In this document: piece by piece, positions 1-10,153 of the stretch
How the letters are laid out: each line of letters opens with the position of its first letter
How positions within the stretch are numbered: position 1 is the stretch's first letter
From: Nilaparvata lugens
Lineage: Eukaryota; Arthropoda; Insecta; Hemiptera; Delphacidae
Direction of reading: 5' to 3'
Assembly: GCF_014356525.2 (NCBI RefSeq)
Contig: NC_052506.1
Location: 98,146,902-98,210,901, forward strand
DNA: 64,000 bases
Notes under the pieces: model-generated
Databases searched by the model: none
The model's input: only the letters and a program-made list of their open reading frames with translations
Told to the model about the DNA's origin: nothing
Translations under genes and position numbers: made by a program

Positions 1-139
1 AGTCACGATTAGTCACAATACTTCACATAGTTGCTTAAGAAGCAACACACAACGATTAGTCATTGCAATTAGACATGTCTACATAAGCAACTATGTGAAG
101 TATTGTGACTAAACGTGTCTTGTCTTTTCTTGACTAGCC
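1..139. mobile_element. Foldback element, truncated by window start (copy A)
   Basis: The sequence around 10-45 is the reverse complement of that around 82-115: both arms carry the CACAATACTTCACATAG core. The complete version in copy B has longer arms that begin and end with GGCTAG/CTAGCC. No coding capacity. This is a MITE-like foldback. Confidence 0.75.
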
Positions 140-214
140 AAAATAACCATAAAAAACAAAGTCTCTTTAATTAAGTAGTGTGAATTTAATATTAGAGATT
201 CCTTTTAGGGTGAG

Positions 215-368
215 GTCACACAATCGTTTCTTCAGGCGTTTTTCAGACAGCTTGCAGCTTTCCGGATCAGCTGATTCCCGAATACCAACCAAATTCAGCC
301 AATCGGAGAGCTTACTGTCCTGCCGACTCGTCTGAAAAACACATGAAAAGCGCTCGTGTGGCCTTGCC
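215..368. mobile_element. Short inverted-repeat element (copy A)
   Basis: Two imperfect inverted arms, both containing GTTTTTCAGAC, lie at about 222-262 and 326-364. Minus-strand open frames through it have no recognisable product. Copy B equivalent: about 24603-24756. Confidence 0.45.
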
Positions 369-688
369 CTTATACAAACCACCTTATACAGGTTGGCCCA
401 GAATATACCTAGAATACAATGTAAGGTACCTTGAGTTACCCACAAAAGGTGCAACAGCTGAAGACCATGGATTCTGCATGAAAATTGCAACACAGAAAGA
501 TCAGTAAAATTCACTTATATCGACCTTAGTTTATGAGATATATATAGATTTTTCAATATTTTTGAAAAACTTCAATAAACAGAAAGCAATCAGTCAAAAT
601 CTAATTCTGAGGATAATATGTTTGGAAAGAGGAAGAAATATCCAATAAGACTCATATAATTTGTTAGACGTTTTTAGACTTTTTGAGA

Positions 689-1053
689 GTTCAAACTGTT
701 TGTAATTTGGCTTTGAACTCGACGAATGTACTTTTTCAACTTTGAGCGCTCATGAAAAGTTCAAAGAAAGGAACAAATCGAATGAAACTTATTGGAAATT
801 TCTCCTCTTTCTAGCCATATCCTTAGAAGTGGATTTTCACTGATAGTTTTATAGTTATTGACGTTTTTAAAAATATTGATTTTTTAATATATCTCGAAAA
901 ATAAGTTTGATATAAGAAAATTTTAATGGGAATTTTTTGTTGCGAATTTCATGTGGAATCTATGCTCTTCGTCTGTTACCCCTTTCAAAGTGTTCAAACT
1001 GTTTGAAATTTAGCTCTGAACTCGACGAATATACTTTTTTCAATTTTGAAAGC
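689..1053. repeat. Pair of ~63-bp direct repeats about 300 bp apart (copy A)
   Basis: The units at 689-751 and 992-1053 share GTTCAAACTGTTTG and the following GAACTCGACGAAT segment. Copy B has them at about 25077-25139 and 25380-25441. They probably belong to one unidentified repeat element spanning roughly 520-1120; no protein-coding signal was seen there. Confidence 0.6.
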
Positions 1054-1204
1054 TCATTAACAGTTCAAAAACGTCAAACAATTGGTGAATGTTCTAATTA
1101 TATCTGCAGATATGATGATTTTTGGTAGAGAGTTAGTGGGGAGGATATTTTTAATATTCTTTCCGAAGAATGGACATTGATATGTCCAAAGCTCCGCCAA
1201 TTTA

Positions 1205-1400
1205 TGTAGATGCATAACAATATAATTATCTATAGTTATTATATTATTACAAATTGCTTTTTCATATCATATACAGTTCAATAACTATTTTCTAAGTCTA
1301 TATTATGTAAATTCATCTATAATTTTGCTGTATTGTAAGCTATTGTATATAAGTGTATAAGCCAGTATATATTGTAATCTACATAAATAAAGTACTCAAT
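1205..1400 (+). mobile_element. LINE 3' UTR fragment (copy A)
   Basis: This stretch aligns with the tail of the LINE remnant at 62940-63095: both run from ATGCATAACAATAT through TCTATATTATGTAAATTCAT and CAGTATATATTGTAATCTAC to AATAAAG. Finding it without the reverse-transcriptase part indicates a heavily 5'-truncated insertion. Confidence 0.7.
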
Positions 1401-1584
1401 CAGATGTGTGGCAGAGATTTAGGGTTGTGTGGCAGAGATGATCTTGAGTCACAACTCCGCCCTTAACAAAGGCAATTATTCAATTTAATTCTGATGTATT
1501 TTAGTATGTCAGTAGAGATTTATTCGATATCCAATATTCGACCAACAAAATCCATAATCCGAATCTACTATACTCTTTACTTAC

Positions 1585-1867
1585 CGGATTCGAGGTACAG
1601 TTGTAACTGATGGGAATGCCGAATCTGGGTAGCATCATCATGTAAGTGTTGAGGGCCGAGCAGCCAGGCCCCACCCATCCGAACTTCAAGTGGCTCAGTC
1701 TGCCAAAATGCTCGCCAATGGTGAGAATGTTCGCGAGTCCCTCTAGCGGTTGGTACATCCCGCAACCGCAGTACACCACTGGGATCTCACAGCCTTCACT
1801 GAACGTTATTATGTCTCTGCAATGCTTTGTTTCCACGAGCACAAGGTCGTAGCAACGAGATATCATT
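1585..1867 (-). CDS. Internal exon 2 of a carbamoyltransferase-fold gene (copy A)
   Basis: This 283-nt exon encodes about 94 residues of the middle of an ornithine/aspartate carbamoyltransferase. Recognisable stretches are a helix beginning ISRCYDLVLV, a loop with YQPLEGLANILTIGEH, and LKFGWVGPGCSALNTYMMM leading into GIPISYNC; these follow the OTC family order up to the crossover into the second domain. The minus-strand acceptor reads TTTTTCAG before 1867 and the donor reads CCG/GTAAGT after 1585. The exon begins with one base that completes a codon split with the exon at 3777-4037, so the reading phases fit. In active enzymes the loop reads HPxQ and binds carbamoyl phosphate; here it is QPLE, so the histidine and glutamine are gone. 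The C-terminal ornithine-binding half was not found downstream. Confidence 0.75.
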
Positions 1868-2737
1868 CTGAAAAACACAAATAATGAACAAAATTAGCCT
1901 ATTCCATTATTTCAAAAACTATCATTAATATGGAAAATGATGAAAATACTTATTAAGAAAATTATTTATTATTAAACGAAAATACAAATTTTTTTCAATT
2001 TTTTTTCAAATTCAAATTCATTTATTGCCAAAAAGAAAACAAACAATTAAATGCTATTTATTAATCAACACGACCAGAGGAGTTTATTCAAAATATAGGC
2101 ATGATTACAAAAAGAATATATAAGTTACAAGTATTTACAAAGTATTAATACAATTGGTCGATTATTTGCTGATCTAAGAAAATGAGGACCCCACTATATA
2201 TGAATATGTGTCGGGATGCCACTAATTTTGCTATTGTTTAAGATTTTATGCCAAAAGTGAGAAACTCTAATAAACATACATCTTGCAAGTCATTAGAAGT
2301 TCATGAAACCACATTTATATACACAAATTTAAATTGATAACCTATTATGTAGAAATTCTAGATAAATTTAACATCGAAAACATTTCATGGAAAAAAATCA
2401 TTAAAATGAAGAAAATAAGAATGAAAAAGTATGGAATTTTTTTCATAGAACTAATATTGTTCTCCATGGTGAACAATTTCCGGGGTGGGAAATGCTCAAC
2501 GATCTATATATACTAACTCTTAGTATCGTAGATGGTTGCTTCTGCTACAGCAAATATATTGACAAGAGCAGCAGACGTCTTCGGGGTGATTTACAGCATT
2601 TAATTTGGATTTTTGTTTAATAATAATTATTAATCCATTGGCATTTGAATAAATGCAATTTCTCAGTAATTTCCATCTGTAGACTGGTTGGCCGCTATGG
2701 CTTTCTATGAAATGAGCGCTACTATCCAGAGATTGTG

Positions 2738-2913
2738 TCAGTTTGGTGTAAGGGTAAGCATTCCTGACTGGCAATTAGGAGGATTGAATAGCAATGCTCT
2801 TCGAATTTCCATCTAGCTTTTACCCTGTTGTCGATATTTGCAGTAGCAGAAGTCTTCGGGGTGATTTACAGCATTTAATTTGGAGTTTCGTTTTAAATTA
2901 ATTATTAATTCAT
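2738..2913 (+). mobile_element. tRNA-derived SINE (copy A, first)
   Basis: The head contains a box A-like GGTGTAAGGGTAAGC and tRNA-like arms. The body contains TTCCATCTAGC, GCAGTAGCAGAAGTCTTCGG and GGTGATTTACAGCATTT, with an AT-rich TTAATTATTAATT tail. The same head and body occur in both orientations at 3111-3313, 3360-3548 and 5405-5550. The box B part is shortened in this copy. A further tail-only fragment lies at 2565-2640. Copy B equivalent: about 27121-27297. Confidence 0.65.
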
Positions 2914-3110
2914 TGATCCTGCAGATTGGTGTTAAATACACACGATGTGTTGGTTACAACACGAATCTTCAATCCTGTGTACAAGTCTAATAAATTTGTA
3001 TGTTGGTTTCAACACAGAACTGCAGTCCTGTGTACAATCTAATAAAATGTGAATGTGACAAAAATAGAACTGTGTTTTTCCAATTATGGACAAATTCCAC
3101 AATAAAAATT

Positions 3111-3313
3111 CTTGTTAAACAAAAATCCAAATCAAATTCTGTAATTCACCCCGAATACTTCTGCTACTGCAAATATTGACAACAGGGTAAACAGCTAGCT
3201 GGAAATTCGATGAGCGCTACTATTAAAAAATTATTTGTCAGCCGGGAATTAAACCCAGTACCTCCTGATTGCCGGTCAGAAATGCTTACCGTACCCTTGA
3301 ACCAAACTGACAA
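3111..3313 (-). mobile_element. tRNA-derived SINE, full-length type (copy A)
   Basis: Read on the minus strand this runs from a box A-like GGTTCAAGGGTACGG, through a tRNA-like middle, to the body CATCGAATTTCCAGCTAGC and CTTCGGGGTGAATTACAG, ending in an A/T tail. The box B region reads GGTACTGGGTTTAATTCCCG. Because of its nearness and opposite orientation to neighbouring copies, the transcript could fold. Copy B equivalent: about 27495-27692. Confidence 0.65.
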
Positions 3314-3359
3314 TATCTAGATAGCATTTAGAGCATTTAATTTTGATTTTCGTTTAATA

Positions 3360-3548
3360 ACAATTAGGAGGCAATTTGGAGGTACTGGGATCGATTCCCG
3401 GGCTGACAAATAATTTTTGAATAGTAGCGCTCATCGAATTTCCATCTAGCTGTTTACCCTTTTGTCAATATTTGCAGTAGCAGAAGTCTTCGGGGTGAAT
3501 TACAGCATTTGATCTGGATTTTCATTTAATAATAACTATTGATTCATC
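3360..3548 (+). mobile_element. SINE lacking its box A half (copy A)
   Basis: Starts within the tRNA-like head at GGAGGTACTGGGATCGATTC, a good box B (consensus GGTTCGANTCC). It continues through the shared body and ends in TTTAATAATAACTATT. A detached tail fragment of the same family lies at 3693-3762. Copy B equivalent: about 27738-27918. Confidence 0.6.
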
Positions 3549-3776
3549 AGCATTTGAATAATTGCAATATCTCAGTAATTACCATCTGTAAAATAGAATT
3601 TTTGTTAAATAAGAATTGATATTGTGGAATTTGTCCATAATTGAAGAGACACAGTTTTATTTTTGTCTCATCCACATTTTATTACATTGTACTGCAGCAA
3701 AAGTCTTCAGGGTGAATTACAGAATTTAATAAATTTTCGTTTAATAATAATTATCAATTCTATTTTATTCACATAC

Positions 3777-4037
3777 TTGCCAAAGTCCTTTTTAGACGTC
3801 AAGTTATGCCAGTCAAACGTGATAGGCATTATTTCTCCACCCAAACTCTGTGTCACGGACCACAGAGCAACTTGGGGCACACAGTTTTTAGCATCATTCT
3901 CACTGATTATTGTCACCTTTTTGCCCTTTAAGACTTGGGGAAGTTTGCAAAGTTCCAGACTCTTCAAGACTTTCACATTATCCATAACCTTTATCAATTG
4001 GTCAGCTTCCATGATCATCGCATTGAATAAGTTTTTT
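3777..4037 (-). CDS. Internal exon 1 of a carbamoyltransferase-fold gene (copy A)
   Basis: This 261-nt exon gives about 87 residues resembling the N-terminal domain of ornithine carbamoyltransferase. It starts KNLFNAMIMEADQLIKV, which matches the family's helix 1, and continues with LPQVLKGKKVTII and then SVTQSLGGEIM, which matches the conserved strand-helix-LLGG region. The acceptor on the minus strand is TTCCAATTCCAG before 4037, and the donor is GGCAA/GTATGT after 3777; the phase joins exactly to the exon at 1585-1867. The catalytic S-x-R-T-R carbamoyl-phosphate signature expected between KGKKV and LGG is absent and replaced by NDAKNCVPQ. First and last coding exons were not identified. 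The ~1.9 kb intron holds SINEs and inverted repeats. The product could be a pseudoenzyme, or the gene could be dying, although no stop or frameshift is present. Confidence 0.75.
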
Positions 4038-4087
4038 CTGGAATTGGAACAAAAAGTTGTTATTTATTAAGAATTCAATAAGTTATA

Positions 4088-4374
4088 CCATCGAGATAAA
4101 AGATAACATAAAGAATAAATATCCTTTAGTATAGGGCGTTTATGTTCCAGATTTCACTGTTAACTCAAGCCATTAGTCCTAGTAGTTCTTTTTCGTGAAG
4201 CTCTGTGATGCTGATAGTCTCTCATACTGTGCCGTTCTTAACACTCTCATCCGGCCAAAACAGTATACTGTAGTCGACAATATAATCGGGTAGAGGTAAA
4301 AAATCTGCATGGAATTTGGAACATAAACTATCTATAACATGGGATATCTTCTTATGGTATCTTTTCTCTACTCT
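4088..4374. mobile_element. Foldback MITE, TATAGGGCG family (copy A)
   Basis: ~60-bp inverted arms: the left one contains TAGTATAGGGCGTTTATGTTCC and the right one GGAACATAAACTATCTATAAC followed by GGGATATCTTCTTATGG. Related copies are at 28464-28750, 43830-44465 (interrupted) and inside 61051-61516. The minus-strand frame across it is not a gene. Confidence 0.75.
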
Positions 4375-4544
4375 TTTCCTATACCCTACACTAAGGGTAT
4401 TCATTTGAATGAACACTAATAAATTACAAGGTGATATATTTTTAAAGGTTGAAAGTTAGAGTATCAAACAAAATAAAGTGATAGGGACTTCTTTTCACGC
4501 TGCCAAGCCGATTTCACCGCACCGTAGCGTAGCTTGAAATATTT

Positions 4545-4785
4545 AGGCTCGCCGCAAAGTAGATCCACGCTAATCCACTAAAAGCAACCCACACCGTGGG
4601 ATGTTTTGTAAACCATTGCTATAGAAGAATTATCAATTATTCATAATCAATCAGCCGACAAGTGGATTATTCATTGCATGTATTAAACAGATGTCTAGAT
4701 GAGAAGCCTAGCCATGATTTACAAAACATCCCACGGCGTGGGTTGCTTTTCGTGGATTAACGTAGGTCTACTTTGCGGCGGGCCT
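4545..4785. mobile_element. Foldback element with 72-bp arms (copy A)
   Basis: Arms 4545-4616 and 4714-4785 pair over about 72 bases with few mismatches, including CCGCAAAGTAGA, AAAAGCAACCCAC and CGTGGGATGTTTTGTAAA. The loop carries ATTATTCATAATCAATCAGC, a short motif that recurs near 44070, 39890 and 52930. Non-coding. Confidence 0.8.
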
Positions 4786-4950
4786 TAGACTAGGTACAGT
4801 ATTTAAAGTTTGTTTTTGTGGTGTGGCGAAAAATAGAGTTTGCAACTCGTGCAAAAACATTTTGCCAACACTTATCAAGTTTTTGACTCTGTCTCTAACT
4901 TGAAAACTGCGATCTCAAGAGCCGGCAGCAAACACACATTTTCCACCCTT

Positions 4951-5102
4951 AGGGCCGTTTGCACGGTAACAGTTTAAACTAAATTTCATTTTAAACTACA
5001 TTAAATCCGTATCAAGTCTCGTTTGTTTTAATGTACTCAATTTTGAGTTTAAGCCACCAGCTGATTAAATTCAGTTATGCTTTGACTGTGCAAACGGTCC
5101 TT
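4951..5102. mobile_element. 152-bp MITE with GGxCCGTTTGCAC ends (copy A)
   Basis: Begins AGGGCCGTTTGCACGGT and ends GTGCAAACGGTCCTT, short inverted termini around an AT-rich core. No ORF. Copy B: about 29327-29478. Confidence 0.65.
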
Positions 5103-5404
5103 ATAGGTGCAAAATATATCATGGTAGCCTACTGTATTTTATAGGTACGCGTCTCTCAAACTCCTAGGGCTAATGAATAGGACTACCTATATAAGTTACT
5201 ATCCTTGCGCGACACAAAGATCACTTGCAGCGTTTTCCAATCTAGTTTTCAAACTAATTCCTAAAAAGATAGAGATAAACATGTATCTATATGGTAATGT
5301 TTTTATTAGTTTAGTCCTATTATGAAAAACAAGCAAGTGTAGACAAATTAGAGCGGGCTTACAAGCCGTGTGAAAAAGATCTTGTATGACATCAACTTCT
5401 ATTT

Positions 5405-5550
5405 TCTAATTATTATTAAACAAAAATCCAAATTAAATGCTGTAATTCACCCCGAAGACTTCTGCTTCAGTAAATATTGACAACAGGGTAAACAGCTAGA
5501 TGGAGATTCGATGAGCGCTACTATTCAAAAATTATTTGTCAGCCCGGGAA
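5405..5550 (-). mobile_element. SINE body and tail, head truncated (copy A)
   Basis: On the minus strand it has the CATCGAATCTCCATCTAGC, CAATATTTACTGAAGCAGAAG and GGTGAATTACAGCATTTAA segments of the SINE family, breaking off in the head after CCCGGGCTGAC. Copy B equivalent: about 29820-29963. Confidence 0.6.
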
Positions 5551-5761
5551 TTTCTATTTTCTACTCAAGTTAGGTACTAGTAGGTGGCCACCTATATAAA
5601 TTTGAAAAAAAATTAACATAGGCCTTCATAGTTACGGTAACATTGTCAATATATTCTTAAATTGCGATTGTTTGGGTATTCAATTGCTATAGCCTACTTC
5701 TAAATTGAATTAGTTCTGGAAAGAAAATACAAATATTGAAGACCTATGTTTTTCCGCGCTT

Positions 5762-6785
5762 ATTTACGGCTCCGAAACCTGGACGTTTAAGAAACCAGTA
5801 CTACAGAAAATAGCAACAGCTCAAATGGTGATGGAGAGGAGCATAATAAACATAGGAATGCTGGATAGGAGTTAGAAATACATCCAAGGCAATAAGAAAA
5901 TCAGACGATGTACTGAAGACAATAAATTAAGGCTGTGCAAAGGCTAAAAATAAACTTTCTACTCGTGATATTTCCCCAAGTTTTTCGATTTGTATAATCA
6001 TCAAGCTATAAAAATGAAAAAGTTTTCTCAGGTAAACATTTTTTTCGATCATTACTTTTTGAGATATGAGCGCCTGAAGTTTGAATTTTTGGAACAGAAC
6101 ATTTCAAATTCGGTAAGATTTAAATCCATGAGATTTAGAGGATGGATTGATTCTTCATAGTATTGTTGATCTAGTAAAACAAAAATTTCTGAAAAAATCA
6201 ATTTTTGAAAAAGTTATTCAATTTACCAAAAATGACTCACCTAGAAGGATATTTTTAGTAAAGTGAATAACTATCTTAAAAATTGATATTTTCAGAAAAT
6301 TTTTGTTTTACTAGATCAACAATACCATGAAGAATCCTTCCTCTAAATCTCATGGATTTATATCTTACCGAATTTGAAATGTCCCAAAAATTTAATCTTT
6401 AGGCGCTCATATCTCAAAAAGTTAATGATCAGAAAAAAATTTCCTGAGAAAACTTTTTAATTTTGATACAAATCAAAAAACTTTGAAAAATATCACGAGT
6501 AGAAAGTTTATTTTCAGCCTTTGCACAGCCTTAAGACTCTGAAGTGGAAGTGAGCAGGTCATGTCGCTAGATTGGAGGATGGCAGATGACTAAACTTAGT
6601 GGAAGCCCAACTGGAGAAAAAGGAGAATTGGAAGGCAACAATTCAGATAGGAAGACGACATTGTGAGAGTGACTGGGAATAGATGGGCGGTGGGCGCAAA
6701 ATACAGATGAGAGAATTATATTTCTTATAGTGGAGGAGCCTGGGAGAGGCCTGTGTCCAATAGAGGACCCGGCTTCCATACACAA
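5762..6785 (+). pseudogene. RTE-like LINE reverse transcriptase tail, interrupted (copy A)
   Basis: The conceptual translation gives LIYGSETWTFKKPVLQKIA, the end-of-RT motif of RTE-type non-LTR retrotransposons. After a 600-bp foldback insertion it resumes with the C-terminal AGHVARLEDGR and then GRRHCESDWE and GEACVQ. In-frame stops (for example inside K-x-AGHV, and before MGGGRK) make it a dead fragment. The 5' end, including the catalytic RT core, is missing. Copy B counterpart: about 30175-31197. Confidence 0.75.
5931..6530. mobile_element. 600-bp foldback element with TTAA target duplication (copy A)
   Basis: Flanked by TTAA at 5927-5930 and 6531-6534. Its arms (about 265 bases each) are near-perfect inverted repeats starting GGCTGTGCAAAGGCT and ending AGCCTTTGCACAGCC, with an ~80-base loop. 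TTAA target sites are typical of piggyBac-type transposition, but no transposase is present, so the class is inferred. It splits the LINE tail cleanly. Confidence 0.85.
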
Positions 6786-6993
6786 AAGAAAACGAACATT
6801 TTTGCATTTGAAAATTTAATTTTCAACTTTAATTAATTCTAAGAGAAAATGTACATTTGAATTTAGTATTGCCGTTATAAGTATTATCTTGGCAGAGATG
6901 TTTAATTTTTCATATTATTCTACTTATTATATAGTGTTGGGGACCAATAGTCTCTATTTATTATTATTACTTCTAAATTGATTATAAATATTT

Positions 6994-7097
6994 ACACTTT
7001 TTTATGTATTTGAACACGACATGCAGTCGATTATTAAGTAATCGACTTTTTACTTAATAATCGACTGCATGTCGTGTTCAAATACATAAAAAAGTGT
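6994..7097. repeat. Perfect 47-bp palindrome with 10-base loop (copy A)
   Basis: Arms 6994-7040 and 7051-7097 are exact inverted repeats. They include TTTGAACACGACATGCAGTC and its complement, around the loop ATCGACTTTT. The loop repeats ATCGACTTTT-like sequence from the arm edge. No gene flanks it closely. Confidence 0.9.
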
Positions 7098-8768
7098 GTT
7101 TATACAAAGCAGCTTGGAATGAATCAAGAAACCATCACCTATAAATATTTAGTAACGGAGTGATTAAATGATAATACTAAGCCTAAATTATTTTATTCTG
7201 TTGAAATCTAACTTCGTGGTTATAAACAATGCTAGCAGATTTACCTGTATTTCATTGCTTTTCTTATTCAAATGTTTTTAATTCCAAAAACTTTTAGGTT
7301 AATAATAATGTTTATTTGAGTCACACGTAAAAGTTGCAATAAAAACATGTAAAATCCCAACACATGATATAATACCAGCCCATGGTCTTGAGAATACTGA
7401 AGATGAACGGAAGGGTGAAGATTTTATCAGACTTGTCTTTTTCGCCTCATATATTCTCAATCATTGATTAATACTGATTTTGAGCTCATAGAGCATTAAA
7501 ATGTCTCAAATTTGATATGTACTCAATTTCAGGTATCTTAGAGGGATTTTGACTTATACATTTGAATGATGACAATCGGATTAACATCCAATAGAAATGA
7601 AACACTAAAGTAAAATGTCAGTTTATGAGAGAGCATGATTTCACTCTTTATGTCTCTTATTAATGTGTCCACTATATGTGGTTTATCGAACAATCAATAA
7701 TATTATAATACTACTGCATAACTGAAAATTGAATTCAAATTCAGACATCACTAGAATAATTACAATTTAACAAAAATACTTGAATAACACAGCAATATAA
7801 CAATTATAGTTGAACAATACTTTAAAGCATATTACAACATTTACAGGCTCATTTACATTACATTATGATACTGTTTATTCGACAGAGGCTGGCTCAAACA
7901 GCACTCTGGTTTGTGGACTGTATCAATTACATCTAGTACTTTTGGGTTGTCGGGCGATTATGCTATACGCATCACCCCTTAATTGCCCCCTCCACCACAC
8001 AACGCCAGACAATAAAGGGGAACATTCATAACGTCCGAACAGATACTAATTTGGATAAATCATATTAGCTTTTAAGAAATTTAACCATAGTAATAATACT
8101 AATTTGGATTGGTACAGGTACTTTTGGACAGGTACATTACTTTGAACTTACAGGCATGCTTAATTAGTATAACAATGGTAGTTGAGTCAGAAAGAATTAC
8201 TTGATTTACAATAAGACTACACTACACTTGGGTGGAAATTCAATTTTTTCAAGCCAAACAAAATGTGATTAATCTACTTGGGGGCATGCAATAACAATAA
8301 TTATTACACATATTTTATATGAATTAAAGGATGAAACAAAACACACATATATCGTCAAAATCTACAGTTTTTGTGTTTTTTTTTACTGATATATGTGTGT
8401 TTCTATTTTATTATGGAACGGTTCTACAACATCGACAGTGACTCAGTCGAATTTTTAAATTACAGGAGATCCTACTTGTGAAATCATCTACTCAAGTATC
8501 AACACTACAAATCAAGAAGCGGATTTCAATTGCTTTTACTACATAAAGGAATACTCTATTTATTTTCCTCTCACTCAAATTTGATAGAAGTACCATTACA
8601 AATAACAGTACCAAATTGGATACATGATGAAGCCACAATATCAAAATAATATAAAGTACAGTGGAATGTTTTGAACTTTGTTTAGAACCAACTGTTGCGC
8701 AAAGCTGGTTCAATTTATGGTGAAATCGGGTTTAAAACACGAAATAGACGTGCAATATTATTGTAGAA
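7098..8768. other. Non-coding AT-rich stretch (copy A)
   Basis: No supported gene. A GC-richer patch at about 7860-8030 has open frames with no recognisable product. A hairpin at about 8339-8402 pairs ACACACATATATC with GATATATGTGTGT. The same applies to 31510-33181 in copy B. Confidence 0.5.
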
Positions 8769-9439
8769 TAACGAGGGTGAATCAAATGAAACCTTAAAGT
8801 GTTCTAAGTGTTCATTTGCGACCTGAAAACTCTGACACCAGACCTGAGCCAGCCAGGTCACTCGATATTATTACTGTATTTATATTATTATAGTGTTGTA
8901 AAGTTCCGAGAATAGTTGTAGTATTGATCCGGTAGTTGGCAGGGCTGTTCGTTGAAGCTCAAACAATGACTACCAGGTGCGTTAGTGACCTTGCTACACA
9001 CAATTAGCAGTGACTTCAGTTACGATATGGCCGCCCCATTATGAATATGCACTGCGTTAGATCAGCAATCAGTCATTCATTTCTTGAGCAGTGAATGTAA
9101 CCAATGGAAATTCATCGCAGGATGACATGTGTAGACTCTCCGGTCTGGCAAACCTCACCTGACCCTGTGTACCTGATTTGCATCATACCACAAAAACGGC
9201 TCTGGGTCCGTAGCACCACTGCCAATCGTAGGGGGGCATCATTGAGGAGTTTAGCCTGGACGCCAATGACGAGACAATTGCCCCACCACAGACGCCCAGT
9301 TCTGGCGGTACGTGGGCCAGAAGGCCCGGAGGTATCCTCTCAGCTACCTGAAGGCTTGGAAAAAGCCCGCGCCACTGCCAAAATGTCCCCGACGGAACCA
9401 GGGGTATTCAGACAGCAACCAGGCCGTTTCGGAAAGATG

Positions 9440-9664
9440 TTAACCAGGTGGGCGGTCGGCTACACAACTCAGCGATTGCATGTAATGTGAAGCATCCTAC
9501 ACAACTGCCTAAAAAATCTGAACACTTCACCAACCCAGTGGCCATTGGCAATAGTCGAAACGATCCATTCTGGCGCCGACAATGTCACCAGAGTGATGAC
9601 ACTTCGTACCGCAAGTGGGGTCATGAAGCATGCAGTGAATCGTGTGATCGTGCTTCCCATTAAT
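9440..9664 (+). pseudogene. BEL/Pao Pol C-terminal fragment inside mariner (copy A)
   Basis: One plus-strand frame near 9578-9662 reads NVTRVMTLRTASGVMKHAV then LPI, the usual C-terminal end of BEL/Pao polyproteins (region after integrase). Upstream frames are broken. It is unrelated in detail to the larger BEL element at 13.8-18.6 kb. Copy B: 33860-34084. Confidence 0.5.
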
Positions 9665-9825
9665 AATTAAAATGTATACAGATCCACAACACTGGGAAAA
9701 TGTTCCAGTGTTGTAATAGACTTTTTCTGAACTCTTAATTTTGTGTTACTTCATTCAGTGTTATATTTGTTGTCTCCACTTATGTATTTCATATTCTATG
9801 TTATTTAAATTCCGTTGAACGTAAT

Positions 9826-10075
9826 TTGGTGGGTGGAATGGTTAGAACGCAAACGGTACAGTGTGTCTTATCGCATTTGGTTCCCCCCTCACTCTCTCTA
9901 CCTTGCTCTGTCTATCTCCGAGGAGGAGGAGAAGGGTGCTATCTCCCGGCAGAGCTGAGTGAGACCCCTGTCATCATTAAAACCGCAACGTTACAACTGC
10001 ATAAAGTAAGTCAATCCGCATTTTATGTATTTTCCTCAGTACTCCGTATTTTGTAAACCCCTCTAAGTTACCCCG
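9826..10075 (+). repeat. Unidentified dispersed repeat (copy A)
   Basis: A GC-richer segment with CTCCGAGGAGGAGGAGAAGG and AAAGTAAGTCAATCCGCATT. It recurs at 34250-34498 and, inverted, at 49440-49715, in each case next to a MITE of the TATAGTGAGG family or its remains. The GTAAGT and TTTCCTCAG inside it mimic splice sites, but no protein is recognised. Confidence 0.6.
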
Positions 10076-10153
10076 CGCTGCTCACATGTATCATTACAGA
10101 AAGAAACATCCACATTCGATCAGTTTCAAACGTACAGCGCTCACCCAATTCAT

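Larger units (their letters stand above)
3028..3697. repeat. ~95-bp inverted repeats enclosing two SINEs (copy A)
   Basis: The arm at 3028-3117 (with AATGTGAATGTGACAAAAAT and GACAAATTCCACAAT) is inverted at about 3597-3697 (ATTGTGGAATTTGTCC and TTTTTGTCTCATCCACATT). The enclosed 480 bp consists of two oppositely oriented SINE copies. The arms may be an older foldback element into which SINEs jumped. Copy B equivalent: about 27410-28077. Confidence 0.6.

Noticed and set aside
167..514. 115-codon minus-strand frame, present in both blocks
   Set aside because: Spans a short inverted-repeat element and shows no similarity to the missing carbamoyltransferase C-terminal half; duplication of the block explains its conservation.
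3240..3420. Functional tRNA gene
   Set aside because: The box A/B-like sequences sit in multi-copy SINE heads without a complete cloverleaf.
4222..4416. 64-codon minus-strand frame
   Set aside because: Lies across the arm of a foldback MITE that recurs elsewhere.
9469..9660. Minus-strand 63-codon frame conserved in both blocks
   Set aside because: It is the antisense of the BEL/Pao C-terminal fragment, whose plus-strand reading has recognisable motifs.
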